Assembly: GCA_964422415.1 (NCBI GenBank)
Contig: CAYRBI010000013.1
Location: 1 to 64,000, forward strand
Direction of reading: 5' to 3'
Source: OLB16 sp964422415
GTDB taxonomy: Bacteria; Hinthialibacterota; Hinthialibacteria; OLB16
Length of the DNA stretch: 64,000 nucleotides
Shown here piece after piece: positions 8,335-17,936 of the stretch. Under the pieces are notes generated by a model. It did no database searches and was not told the DNA's origin. It worked only from the letters and a program-made list of their open reading frames with translations. Every line of letters starts with the position of its first letter. The stretch's first letter is position 1. The translations under genes were made by a program, and so were the position numbers.

Positions 8335-10908
8335 ATGAGAGTGTCCAGGATCTCGTTCCATCTCTGCTTGTTGTTCCTTATCTCCGCGAGTCCACTCCAT
8401 GCCCAGATCACTCCCAAACGGATCTACATCGCCGCTGATGAACACACCGACTACTACTGGACCGCCAATGGCGACTCCTACCGTCAAGCCTTCCTCGATA
8501 TGATCGACTATTACCTGGATCAGGCGGATGCCACCGAAGGTAATCCCAGTGACCAACAAAGCCGCTGGAATTGCGATGGCAGCCTGTGGATGTGGGAATA
8601 CGAAAAAAACAAGACCTCCGCTGAGTTCGAGCGTTTCATCACCCGGATCAAGAGTGGCCACATGAGTGTCCCGCTGAATGCCCTGGTCTCTTGTTATGGG
8701 GGTATACCGGCGGAGGCGGTCTTGCGGGGGATGTATTACCCCGGACGGATCGAGCGTGAATATGCCCTGCGCTTTTATCTCGCCAACGCGATGGAGAACC
8801 AGACCCTCCCCTATGGTACCGGTGCTTTATGGGCGGGAGCAGGGGCGAAATACACCTGGCAAGGGATCTGTAACTGCGCCACCAAAGTACCAAACGCGGG
8901 TGACCGTGAACATGAGATCTACTGGTGGACGGGTCCTGATGGGAGCCAGATCCTCACTAAATGGTATTCGTTTTTCAACAACCAGAGCATTGGGGGATAT
9001 GCTGAAGCCCGTAATCCCGCCACGGCTATCAACATTGTGGATTCCAACACAACGTTTCTGAGCCGTTACCCTTATGACATCATCGGTGTCTTCGGTCAGG
9101 GCTGGGATGACTTCAAAACCACTGATCAAGATATGGTGAACGCGGCGATAGCTCAAACCACTACGAACCGCCGGATCATCGTCTCCAACGAGCTCGATTT
9201 CTTCCAAGACTTTGAGGCCAATTACAGCGGTGATCTACCCTCGCAAGCCTGTAGCTTCGGTAATGAATGGGATCTCTATTGTGCTTCATTAGCCGAGGTC
9301 TCCGCGGGTGTTAAACGGTCGGTCGAGAAACTACGGTCCGCCGAGGCCTTGGCGGTAATGGTCAGTCTTCAAAATGCCTCTTTTACGAGTGGACGCGAAA
9401 CCGCGCGCAATCAGGCCTTTATGGATCTGGGTTTGTATTGGGAGCATGACTGGACCGCCGATGGCCCAGTGACTCGGACAACCCGGGCTAATTGGCAGAG
9501 GACTCTCGCGGGAGAGATCGAGAACTATGTCGATTCTCTTTACAGCGATGCGATTGCCGCTCTGGGTAGCCTTATCCAAAAATCTGGCAGCGAGACCCGT
9601 TTCTATGTCTTCAATCCGTTGAACTGGACCCGCACTGATTTCGCCGATTTCCCCTACACGGATACCGCCACGATCCATGTGGTAGATCTGTCTACCAGCC
9701 AGGAGGTCCCCTCTCAGCGGGTGACGGTGGATGGAGAAAAGAGGCTCAGGATTCTTGCCCCAGACATTCCTCCTATCGGTTACAAGGTCTTCGAGATTCG
9801 CTCTGGTGCGGGTGTGTCTTTCGCTGATGCCGCGACAGTCAACGGCGGGATCATCGAGAATGACTTCTACAAGGTCACGGTAGCGGAGCGGGGAGCAGTC
9901 ACCAGCCTGATTGATAAAACCAGATCTAACCGCGAGTTTGCCTTGGATACTGAGGGAGCCTTCATCAATGACCTGGGCACTGGCAGTGGAACTCTTACAG
10001 TGGAGAATGCCGGTCCTGTCTCGGTCACATTACTCGCTGAGAGTCCCTCTCCCTTGGCACACACCTCACGCATCACCCTTTTCCGTAATGTGAACCGGAT
10101 CGATATCCACAACGACATCAATGAAAATTTCTCTGCTGTTCAGACTTGGGCTTATTCCTTTAATCTCTCCTCACCTGATGTCCACCATGAGGAGTCCGGC
10201 GCGATCATCCGGGCCAAGTTACTCGCGGATGGGGGGCACTACTCCCCCCGCAATGCCCGTTATGATTGGCTGACACTCAACCATTTCGCCGATATGAGCT
10301 CCTCCGGTGTGGGAATTACGCTCTCGAATGCAGACTGCTATTTCTTCCGCCTTGGTAACAGTACGAAAACCAGCCTGGATACCACCACTTCCGTCATTTC
10401 ACCTCTTGCGGGAGGCCAGGTGGATGGAACCAGCCTGGGGATTCAGAATCAGGGTGGCGATACACACTTCCTCCAACGGTTTGCCTTGACTACGCATGAC
10501 TCCTACTCAGCTCTCGATGCCATGCGATTCGCTTTGGAGCATCAGAATCCCTTCGTAACCGGAGTGGTCAATGGTGGCAGCGCCTACCCCGCAACCTCTT
10601 ATTCGCTACTCTCCATTTCGGATTCCAATGCCATTTTATGGGCCTTGAAGCCAGCGGAGGAGGGAATTGGACGAGGACTAATAACGCGGCTGTGGAATTT
10701 CTCTCCGTCCACGATCACCTTTAATCTGAACCTATCAGACAGGCTGATCACCTCCGCTAAACAGACCACCCACATTGAAACTGAAACCGGAGATGCAAAA
10801 GTGGTCTCTGGAGCCCTTTCTGGAACCTTGTCTGGCAATCAGATCAAGACCTATCTCCTGACTCCCTCATCGAGTGTCAGTGGAATCGCCACCTGGATGG
10901 TCTATTGA
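8335..10908 (+). CDS. secreted glycoside hydrolase family 38-like protein
   Basis: 857 residues with a signal peptide (hydrophobic LCLLFLISA, cleavage after HAQ or similar). The N-terminal catalytic region shows ADEHTDYYWT, an equivalent of the zinc-binding HxDxxW motif of alpha-mannosidases, and then WMWEYEK and VPLNALVSCYGG, where family 38 enzymes carry the nucleophile region. From about residue 500 the GH38 C-terminal beta domain follows, marked by IIENDFYKVTV and AVTSLIDKT. Probably a periplasmic or extracellular exo-mannosidase; exact linkage is unknown. GGGAGG at 8325-8330 fits the ATG at 8335 better than the one at 8332. Divergent from mrp across about 185 bases. Confidence 0.8.
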   Translation: MRVSRISFHLCLLFLISASPLHAQITPKRIYIAADEHTDYYWTANGDSYRQAFLDMIDYYLDQADATEGNPSDQQSRWNCDGSLWMWEYEKNKTSAEFERFITRIKSGHMSVPLNALVSCYGGIPAEAVLRGMYYPGRIEREYALRFYLANAMENQTLPYGTGALWAGAGAKYTWQGICNCATKVPNAGDREHEIYWWTGPDGSQILTKWYSFFNNQSIGGYAEARNPATAINIVDSNTTFLSRYPYDIIGVFGQGWDDFKTTDQDMVNAAIAQTTTNRRIIVSNELDFFQDFEANYSGDLPSQACSFGNEWDLYCASLAEVSAGVKRSVEKLRSAEALAVMVSLQNASFTSGRETARNQAFMDLGLYWEHDWTADGPVTRTTRANWQRTLAGEIENYVDSLYSDAIAALGSLIQKSGSETRFYVFNPLNWTRTDFADFPYTDTATIHVVDLSTSQEVPSQRVTVDGEKRLRILAPDIPPIGYKVFEIRSGAGVSFADAATVNGGIIENDFYKVTVAERGAVTSLIDKTRSNREFALDTEGAFINDLGTGSGTLTVENAGPVSVTLLAESPSPLAHTSRITLFRNVNRIDIHNDINENFSAVQTWAYSFNLSSPDVHHEESGAIIRAKLLADGGHYSPRNARYDWLTLNHFADMSSSGVGITLSNADCYFFRLGNSTKTSLDTTTSVISPLAGGQVDGTSLGIQNQGGDTHFLQRFALTTHDSYSALDAMRFALEHQNPFVTGVVNGGSAYPATSYSLLSISDSNAILWALKPAEEGIGRGLITRLWNFSPSTITFNLNLSDRLITSAKQTTHIETETGDAKVVSGALSGTLSGNQIKTYLLTPSSSVSGIATWMVY

Positions 10909-11019
10909 TAGGTTCTACACAGTAGAATCCCAGTAGTGTCTGCCGGTCTTGGGTGTGGGGGTTCTCGTTGACGCTCCATCCCTGTAGAGCGAGACTGTGC
11001 CAATCTGAATCCAATCGCC

Positions 11020-12165
11020 ATGGCAACCAAGAAACAGAAACCTCATCCCCGCAAGCATCACGCAATCCGCCAATCTCCACCCGGCGCACCACCGGGCACA
11101 CTGATGGTGGATCCTGCATTACCCACACCCCTTATCCGGGTTCTCACCTTTGATTCGGAGTCAGTTGAGGAGTTCGAGGTGAGTGATCCACTCAACCTTC
11201 GCGATGTGATCGGGCAGAAGAGGGTCACCTGGATCAATGTAAACGGTTTGGGGGATCCGGAGATGCTCAAGACCATCGGCGAGGTTCTGAGTCTCCATCC
11301 CCTGGCGTTGGAGGATGTGGTGAATATTCACCAACGTCCCAAGGCTGATCTGTATGAAGATCAGTTATTTTTTGTGGTCCGGACAGTCCGGTTGGAGAAA
11401 ACGCTGCAATCGGAACAGATCAGTCTCTTCCTGGGGGAGGGGTATGTGATTTCTTTCCAGGAAGGCAGAGAAGACCGGCTCGATATCATCCGCGAGAGGA
11501 TCCATCAAAAGCATGGCCGCATCCGGGATCAAGATGCTGACTATCTGGCCTATGCACTTCTCGATACGGTAGTCGATGGGTACTACCCACCGATTGAGGA
11601 GTATGGGGAACGGCTTGAGGATTTGGAAGAACAGATCCTGACCTCTCCATCGCGGGCGGCGGTGTTGAAAATCCATGCCATCAAGCGTGAGCTACTGAAC
11701 ATGCGTAGAACCATCTGGCCGATGCGCGAAATGGTGAATGACTTGTTACGTGACCCGATCCCATTGATTTCCGAGGATACACATCTCTACCTGAAGGACT
11801 GCTACGACCATGTCATTCAGATCATTGACCTGGTGGAGACAGACCGTGAACTCGGTTCGGACCTAATGGATGTCTACCTGACCGCCATGAGCAACCGTAT
11901 GAACGAGATTATGAAGGTACTGGCGATTATCACCACCATCTTCATGCCCATGTCCTTCATTGCGGGGATCTATGGAATGAACTTCGATCCAGGGCGATCA
12001 CCCTGGAACATGCCGGAGATCGAATGGTACTGGGGCTACCCCTTCGCCCTCTTCCTGATGGCTAGTGTGGCTTTTGGTTTGATGGCGTTGTTCCGCTGGC
12101 GTGGTTGGCTGGATCCGCTGGATGCACCGAAGCGGTTGTTTAAGGGGGAAGAGCAAGAGGAATAG
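11020..12165 (+). CDS. corA: CorA-family magnesium/cobalt transporter
   Basis: Inner-membrane channel for Mg2+ or Co2+, working as a homopentamer. The 381-residue protein has the long cytoplasmic alpha/beta domain (about 40-300) and two C-terminal membrane helices. The first helix ends in the signature YGMNF at about residues 317-321, and the second is YPFALFLMASVAFGLMALF. EWYWGYP supplies the outer loop, where the usual form is MPE near the helix 2 entry (NMPEIEW is present). The N-terminus is basic, then rich in Pro. No clear ribosome site precedes the ATG. The promoter of the following tRNA appears to overlap its last codons. Confidence 0.95.
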   Translation: MATKKQKPHPRKHHAIRQSPPGAPPGTLMVDPALPTPLIRVLTFDSESVEEFEVSDPLNLRDVIGQKRVTWINVNGLGDPEMLKTIGEVLSLHPLALEDVVNIHQRPKADLYEDQLFFVVRTVRLEKTLQSEQISLFLGEGYVISFQEGREDRLDIIRERIHQKHGRIRDQDADYLAYALLDTVVDGYYPPIEEYGERLEDLEEQILTSPSRAAVLKIHAIKRELLNMRRTIWPMREMVNDLLRDPIPLISEDTHLYLKDCYDHVIQIIDLVETDRELGSDLMDVYLTAMSNRMNEIMKVLAIITTIFMPMSFIAGIYGMNFDPGRSPWNMPEIEWYWGYPFALFLMASVAFGLMALFRWRGWLDPLDAPKRLFKGEEQEE

Positions 12166-12167
12166 TC

Positions 12168-12196
12168 TTGTCTCAAATCCAGGATTCTAGTAGATT
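12168..12196 (+). promoter_or_regulatory. candidate sigma-70 promoter for tRNA-Arg
   Basis: TTGTCT (12168-12173) and TAGATT (12191-12196) are spaced 17 bases, each matching the consensus at 4 of 6 positions. A start site near 12203 would give a 7-base leader before the tRNA. Position supports it more than sequence does. Confidence 0.4.
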
Positions 12197-12209
12197 ATCC
12201 ATTATCTGT

Positions 12210-12286
12210 GCGGCTGTAGCTCAACTGGATAGAGCGTCTGGCTACGGACCAGAAGGTTAGGGGTTCAAATCCCTTCAGCCGTACCA
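12210..12286 (+). tRNA. tRNA-Arg (anticodon ACG)
   Basis: A complete cloverleaf can be folded. Acceptor arms are GCGGCTG and CAGCCGT with a G-T first pair and discriminator A. The anticodon stem TCTGG/CCAGA encloses loop CTACGGA with anticodon ACG at 12244-12246. The T arm contains GGGTTCAAATCCC. CCA is encoded at 12284-12286. The A34 would need deamination to inosine to read CGN codons. It stands alone between corA and the trimodular lipoprotein gene. Confidence 0.97.
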
Positions 12287-12464
12287 TTTTCCTTCACTTT
12301 CCCCATTTGACACGGGCCTGTCTACTTTTTCCATCGTCTCTTCTATGATCATCGCAATGCTGGAGAGCAGATGGATATACATCTGTGTGGTCTGACCGGG
12401 CATCTTCTCGGGCCGGTTCTGGGCTGATCCTCCAGCCAAATATATCCGTGGGGAGGTTTTCCTT

Positions 12465-15400
12465 GTGTCCTCAATGGTCCTCAAGTCAGCATGTGTGTGT
12501 ATGCTCCTGTCCGCATTGAGTGGGACCGGGTGCGCTGGAGAGGAGGTTCTCTACGCTCTCTGTCCCAAGTCGCTCAATAATCCCTTCTGGGATGATGTCC
12601 GGGTTGGTATGGAAAAGGCCGCCAAGGAACTGGGAGTCAAGGCGGAGTTTGTGGCACCGCCAGTCGCGGATGCCAACCAACAGGTTCAAAAGATCGAAGC
12701 TTTACTCGAACGTGGTGTGTCTGGTATAGGGATTTCTCCCAACGTCCCGGATAGTGTCATCGAGGTCATCGAAAAGGCGCGTCAGAAAGGAATTCCGGTC
12801 ATCTGCTTTGACTCCGATTCCCCTGATTCAAAGCGCCTGTGTTATGTTGGCACCTTCAACCAGGAGGCTGGACGCGAGGCGGGGAAGCTCATGAAGAAAT
12901 TCCTGCCAGGAGGCGGTAAGGTCCTGGTGGTTAGCGGAGGAGCGGGGTCACTCAACCACCAGGAACGGGTGAGTGGCTTCCAACTTGGCATCAAAAACTC
13001 ACCCATCGAGGTCGCGAGCATCAAGTATTGCGATGATGACCTCAACCGTGCCACGCAGCTGATCGAAGCCTATGCGATGGCGAATCCCGACCTGAAGGGG
13101 ATTTTCTGCACAGCCTCCTGGACTATCTCGGCAGCCAATGTGCGCAAGGAAAAGGGACTCGATGTGGTCATCATCGGCTTTGATACCGTACCAGCCGAGG
13201 TCGACCTGGTACGTGAGGGACAGGTCGAGGGACTGGTGGGACAGGATCCCGTGAACATGGGTTACCAATCCATCCAAACACTCGAAAAGTTGCGAAAAGC
13301 AGGCGAAAAGATGGAGGAGGTAGCGGATGATGTTGACACGGGGTGTGTGGTCGTGACCAAAGAAACACTTGAGAAGAAGGAGGCGGAGACCAAACGCCCT
13401 TTTGATTCAAGGGTGTTCAGTGCCGATGAAGGTTGTTACTGGAAGTCGGCGGACATGGACAACCTTCGACTGAACGCCCATTACATCGCAGGCCCCAGTG
13501 GGGAAGAAGATCATGCCGCTTGGTTGACATCTCTCAGGAAATACCGGGAGATGATACGGGAGGGCGCTCTACCGCCGGTATTAGATATGGTCTATGACGG
13601 GAGCCGGGCTTGGACCCGGCTCTCGAAGGATTTGGCCCGGCCACTGGCACTCAAATCTGGAGACATGGTGGAAATCACCCTGGAGGCACGTTGGATCGAG
13701 GGGGGGGCTCAGATCTGCGTGGCCTTTGATGCACGGGATGAAAAAACTTGGAACTGGTGTGGTTGGTCAGGAGTGGTGGCACCGGTCACCATTCCCACCG
13801 ATGGCGCCTGGCATGTCCTCAACACCAGCGTAGAGGTTCCCACCTTCAACCAGAATGGTGGGATTCTCACACCCATCCTCGGGATGGATAGCACCTTTGA
13901 CAAGACCAAAAGCCACATCGAAATCCGCTCCATCTCGCTGAGTATTCCCAGCACGGAACGCATGGATGCCCTGTACAAAGTGGTGGACAGCCTTCCTTCA
14001 GTAAGGTTGAACAGTGACATTTATGACCGGGAGGACTTGCGTTGGGTAGCGGGAACCCATACCTGCCAGAAAACCCTGGTGTGGGACAAGGCTTTCTATG
14101 ATGTGGAATCTGGGACCTACACCCTCGACAGTGTGCTCGAGGATGGCGCGCGTGAGTTTGGGGGTTACGATATCGTGGTCCTCTGGCAGGGGTATCCGCG
14201 CCTGGGATTCGATGAGCGCAATCAGTTTGACATGTACCGGGATCTTCCTGGTGGACTGGCAGCTCTGCGGGAACAGGTGCGTCTAGCCCAAACCAAGGGA
14301 GTGAAATTCTTTATTGATTACAACCCCTGGGATACCGGAACACGCCGTGAAGCCAAATCCGACGAGGAGTCTCTGGCTGATCTTGTGGGAGAGATCGGAA
14401 CGGATGGCATCTTCCTCGATACGATGACTGGAACCAGTGACACTTTACGGAAGGCTATCGACCAGAAGAGACCCGGAGTCTCTTTCATCCCCGAGATCCA
14501 TCTCCCCATCGACCAGTTGGGAGTGTGTAGTGGTTCCTGGGCTCAATACCTGACTGATCTCAATCCCCCCGGACTACTCCATCTCAAATGGCTGGAACCC
14601 AGACATGCGCAGTACCAGACTCGGCGTTGGGAGACCTCCCATCGCGGTGAGATGGAGACCGCTTTCTTCAATGGCAGTGGCATGATGATTTGGGAGAACA
14701 TTTTCGGGACATATAATCCCTGTTCCATCCAGGAACGTCTTCTCTGGAAACGCTCTTCCGCGATCCTCAAACGTTATGCGGGGCTCTTCTCCAGCGAGGA
14801 TTGGATTCCCTTCACTCCAGTGCTAGCCCCCAGGTTGTTTGCACAACAATGGAGCCGCGATGGCATCTCAGTGATCACCTTCCTGAACACTGGCGGGACG
14901 CTTCAAGAAGCACCACTGATCGAGTTGGAGGAAAAGCCAGGGATGCTCTACCTCGACCTATGGAACGGGAAGCGGCTGCGAGAAACTGCCGCAAATGGCA
15001 AGGTCCAGATTACCGCATCAATAGACCGTCTCGGATGTCTCTTGGCGATCCCACAAGACAAGGCCGACGAGACTCTCAAGCAATTCCTGGAACAACAAAA
15101 GACCCTCGCCAGTATTACCCCAGTGAATGATACGCGTAACTTCGCGCTTTCGGTTGTCGAACCCAAGAAGATCAGACCCACACAGATAGTCCCTTCGGAC
15201 CAACCGCCCAAGGGAATGGTTCTGGTCCCAGCAACTTCCTTCCATATGTGTTTTAAACATATGCGGCGCGAGTGTGGCTCCTACCCAGATCCAAGTACTC
15301 CCAAGGAGAAGTGGAAAGATTTTCTGTGGGGATCACCCTTTGAGCAGATCATGGAGCGGGATTTTGGGGTGCTCGAGATGGAGCCCTTCTTCATTGATGA

Positions 15401-15968
15401 GGCGGAGGTTACTAACGGCGAATTCAAAGAGTTTCTTGACAAATCTGGATATCAACCCGGATTCAAAGAGAACTTCCTCAAACACTGGAAAAATGGCGTT
15501 CTTCCCACGGAGATTGTGGACCATCCCGTGGTCTATGTGGACCTGGAGGATGCACGCGCTTATGCCCGCTGGGCGGGGAAGCGTCTTCCCACCGAGGCAG
15601 AGTGGCAACTGGCCGCACAGGGCACCGATGGGCGTGAATGGCCGTGGGGGAATGAGTTCGACCCCGCCAAATGTAATACTACTGGCACGCACACCCTTCC
15701 AGCCCGGTCTCTTCCAGAGGGGCGTAGTCCATATGGTTGCTACCACATGTCCGGTAATGCCTGGGAATGGACCGAGAGCGAGCGCGATGATGGGCATGTT
15801 CGTTTCGCCATCTTACGCGGTGGCAGCTACTACAAGGCGGAAGGGAGCATCTGGTATGCGCCCGGTGGCCCCTTGCCATGTACCACTCATGCAAAATTCC
15901 TCTTGATGGCTCCCAGTCTGGACCGCTGTTCGACCGTCGGCTTCCGGTGTGTGGTGGATTCCCGCTGA
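12465..15968 (+). CDS. trimodular lipoprotein: sugar-binding domain, glycosidase-like region, FGE/SUMF1-like domain
   Basis: 1167-residue exported protein. A GTG start is chosen because GGGGAGG at 12450-12456 is spaced 8 bases; an ATG follows at 12474. A lipobox (SGTG-C) places the lipidated Cys at residue 23. Residues 27-310 form an RbsB-type periplasmic sugar-binding domain (NNPFWDDVRVGMEKAA, GIGISPNVPDS, CFDSDSPDS, GFDTVPAEVDLV). Residues about 315-870 look like a beta-sandwich followed by a TIM-barrel glycosidase-like part (KFFIDYNPWDTG near 614, DGIFLDTMTG near 646). Residues about 915-1167 are a formylglycine-generating-enzyme/SUMF1-type domain (RLPTEAEWQ, GNAWEWTE, LRGGSYY, GFRC). Only one candidate active-site Cys (GGPLPC) remains in that domain, so sulfatase activation is doubtful. 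No permease genes lie next to it. Confidence 0.85.
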   Translation: MSSMVLKSACVCMLLSALSGTGCAGEEVLYALCPKSLNNPFWDDVRVGMEKAAKELGVKAEFVAPPVADANQQVQKIEALLERGVSGIGISPNVPDSVIEVIEKARQKGIPVICFDSDSPDSKRLCYVGTFNQEAGREAGKLMKKFLPGGGKVLVVSGGAGSLNHQERVSGFQLGIKNSPIEVASIKYCDDDLNRATQLIEAYAMANPDLKGIFCTASWTISAANVRKEKGLDVVIIGFDTVPAEVDLVREGQVEGLVGQDPVNMGYQSIQTLEKLRKAGEKMEEVADDVDTGCVVVTKETLEKKEAETKRPFDSRVFSADEGCYWKSADMDNLRLNAHYIAGPSGEEDHAAWLTSLRKYREMIREGALPPVLDMVYDGSRAWTRLSKDLARPLALKSGDMVEITLEARWIEGGAQICVAFDARDEKTWNWCGWSGVVAPVTIPTDGAWHVLNTSVEVPTFNQNGGILTPILGMDSTFDKTKSHIEIRSISLSIPSTERMDALYKVVDSLPSVRLNSDIYDREDLRWVAGTHTCQKTLVWDKAFYDVESGTYTLDSVLEDGAREFGGYDIVVLWQGYPRLGFDERNQFDMYRDLPGGLAALREQVRLAQTKGVKFFIDYNPWDTGTRREAKSDEESLADLVGEIGTDGIFLDTMTGTSDTLRKAIDQKRPGVSFIPEIHLPIDQLGVCSGSWAQYLTDLNPPGLLHLKWLEPRHAQYQTRRWETSHRGEMETAFFNGSGMMIWENIFGTYNPCSIQERLLWKRSSAILKRYAGLFSSEDWIPFTPVLAPRLFAQQWSRDGISVITFLNTGGTLQEAPLIELEEKPGMLYLDLWNGKRLRETAANGKVQITASIDRLGCLLAIPQDKADETLKQFLEQQKTLASITPVNDTRNFALSVVEPKKIRPTQIVPSDQPPKGMVLVPATSFHMCFKHMRRECGSYPDPSTPKEKWKDFLWGSPFEQIMERDFGVLEMEPFFIDEAEVTNGEFKEFLDKSGYQPGFKENFLKHWKNGVLPTEIVDHPVVYVDLEDARAYARWAGKRLPTEAEWQLAAQGTDGREWPWGNEFDPAKCNTTGTHTLPARSLPEGRSPYGCYHMSGNAWEWTESERDDGHVRFAILRGGSYYKAEGSIWYAPGGPLPCTTHAKFLLMAPSLDRCSTVGFRCVVDSR

Positions 15969-15981
15969 GCATAATGCCGTA

Positions 15982-17568
15982 ATGAGAAACCTGCGAGAAA
16001 TTTTACGGAAGTATTGGGGGTATGAGAAATTCCTCCCTTTACAGGAACAGGCCATCCAAAGCGTGCTTGATAACCGGGACTCGTTGGTGGTCCTTCCCAC
16101 AGGTGGTGGAAAATCGTTGTGTTTTCAAGCCCCGGCGCTGTGCATGGAGGGAGTCGCCTTTATCATTTCGCCGTTAATCGCCTTGATGAAAGACCAAGTC
16201 GATGCTCTGCGCGCGCGAGGAATTCCAGCCAGATGCCTTAATAGCTTGTCAACTCCGGATGAACGCCAGGAACTCGCCCATCTGTTTCGTTCTGGCAAAT
16301 TAAAACTCCTATATATTGCTCCAGAACGGTTACTCACCGAGCCCTTTCTCGCTTTCCTGGATCGTACCAAGGTCTCCTTCTTCGCTATCGATGAAGCCCA
16401 CTGCATCAGCACTTGGGGCCATGATTTCCGTCCAGATTACCGTGGACTCCAGACTCTTAAAGAGCGTTACCCCAACACCCCTGTTCATGCCTACACCGCA
16501 ACCGCCACTCCGCAGGTCCGTAATGACATTATCTCTCAGCTGGGCCTTGTCTCTCCCGAGGTACTTGTGGGTTCCTTCGACCGTCCCAATCTCATCTACA
16601 GAACCCTGACAAGGAAAGAAGAATACTCACAGATCCTTGGCATCCTCGACCGTCACCCAAGTGAATCCGGGATCATCTACTGCCTGAGCCGTCAGAAGAC
16701 CGAAAACCTGACCACCGCCTTACGTGAAGATGGATTCTCTGTAGCTCATTATCATGCCGGACTCTCGGATGAAGAGCGTAAGAGGAATCAAGATGCGTTT
16801 ATCAATGAGGATGTCCGCATCATCGTAGCGACCGTGGCCTTCGGAATGGGAATCGACAAATCCAATGTACGCTTTGTCATTCATATGGGAATGCCGAAAT
16901 CCCTTGAGGCCTACCAACAAGAGAGTGGACGCGCGGGAAGAGATGGTATCCCAGCTGAGTGTTGGTTGCTCTACTCCTATGGCGATCTGATTGTCTATCG
17001 GAAATTTGCCGAGGATTCCGATCCGGACAAGGCTCGAATCGCTCTCCAGAAATTGCGGGATATGTATTCATATTGTTCTGGGCACATTTGCCGGCACCGC
17101 GCCATCTTACGTTACTTCGGCCAGGATAGTCCCCACCAAAAATGTTACGCTTGCGACATCTGTCTGGGACCAGCGGAACTGAAGGGGGCAAAGCATCAGG
17201 AATCCGCCGCTAAGAGAACTAGAAAGGAACGAAGAGGCCAGAGAGAAAGAACTCCCAAAGACAACCGCCCCTCGACGAAAGAGAAAGCCTTCGAACTCTT
17301 TAGTCACGGTGGTTCACTTGAGGAAGTCATGGAGGCTACAGGGCGTGTACGGTCAACCATCTGCGGATATCTTGTGGAGTATATTCATCGAGAGGGCATC
17401 GAGGATCCCGCTCCATGGGTTGAACCGGGAGTTTTATTACGGGTCAGAGAGGCTGCTCAAATGACTGGAATGGAACGCCTAACCCCAATTCGTAGCCATC
17501 TCAATAATGAAGTTACCTTTGATGAAATCCGGATCGCTTTGGCTTGTCTTATGAATCATAAACTATAA
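15982..17568 (+). CDS. recQ: RecQ-family ATP-dependent DNA helicase
   Basis: 3'-5' DNA helicase used in recombination and fork repair. In the 528-residue form starting at 15982 the motifs are LPTGGGKSLCFQAPAL near 38, DEAHCISTWGHDFRP near 136, TATATP, and AFGMGIDKSNVRFVIH with ESGRAGRDG (motif VI). The RecQ zinc-binding region follows (YCSG, CRHR, CYACDIC). A basic linker (about 405-435) leads to a C-terminal HTH_40-like helical domain with FELFSHGGSLEEV. The HRDC domain of longer RecQ proteins is absent. An upstream in-frame ATG at 15949 would overlap the previous gene, and neither start has a convincing ribosome site; the chosen one fits the family N-terminus. Confidence 0.92.
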   Translation: MRNLREILRKYWGYEKFLPLQEQAIQSVLDNRDSLVVLPTGGGKSLCFQAPALCMEGVAFIISPLIALMKDQVDALRARGIPARCLNSLSTPDERQELAHLFRSGKLKLLYIAPERLLTEPFLAFLDRTKVSFFAIDEAHCISTWGHDFRPDYRGLQTLKERYPNTPVHAYTATATPQVRNDIISQLGLVSPEVLVGSFDRPNLIYRTLTRKEEYSQILGILDRHPSESGIIYCLSRQKTENLTTALREDGFSVAHYHAGLSDEERKRNQDAFINEDVRIIVATVAFGMGIDKSNVRFVIHMGMPKSLEAYQQESGRAGRDGIPAECWLLYSYGDLIVYRKFAEDSDPDKARIALQKLRDMYSYCSGHICRHRAILRYFGQDSPHQKCYACDICLGPAELKGAKHQESAAKRTRKERRGQRERTPKDNRPSTKEKAFELFSHGGSLEEVMEATGRVRSTICGYLVEYIHREGIEDPAPWVEPGVLLRVREAAQMTGMERLTPIRSHLNNEVTFDEIRIALACLMNHKL

Positions 17569-17936
17569 TACCGGATGTAACCACAATGCACAATTTTCCC
17601 ACTATCCATTCAGAAAGCTTACAAAGGCAAAAACTGCCCACTCTTCTCCTTGAGGATAGATTTAGGTTATCTCAAATAAGTCAAATCAAATCAAAGTATT
17701 GAATTCAAAGCATCATCCCTCAAGTTTTTTGGTATAGAAACTGATAAGTAAACTGGGACGGTCCCCAGCCGTTGACCACACGAAGATGCGTGTGTGAGAA
17801 CCCTTGGATTTTGCCACTCTCACTTGAGGGTCTGGGGAGGAGGCGGAGCTTCCTCCCCGGCAAAGTCACTCCAGAAGCTGGGATTTCGAGCAGTTCACGG
17901 CAGGGATGCCCAAGCTCGGAGAGAGGGGGCAGTCCC
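17569..17936. other. 368-base non-coding leader, A/T-rich half then hairpin-rich half
   Basis: The first 180 bases are A/T-rich with short AAATC direct repeats and no gene. The second half holds three hairpins: CTGGGAC/GTCCCCAG (17753-17768, with one bulged C), CACACG/CGTGTG (17777-17794) and the strong CTGGGGAGGA/TCCTCCCCGG (17832-17860). I could not match it to a riboswitch class: the cobalamin-type core GGTGAAAATCC is missing. The GGGACNGTCCC-type palindrome is reminiscent of REP-like elements linked to IS200-type transposases, but no transposase is present. A GAGAGGGGG ribosome site ends the leader. Confidence 0.45.

Noticed and set aside
17832..17860. A cobalamin-type riboswitch
   Set aside because: GCCACT- and AGTCACT-like stretches are present, but the conserved core GGTGAAAATCC/CCCGCAACTG was not found.
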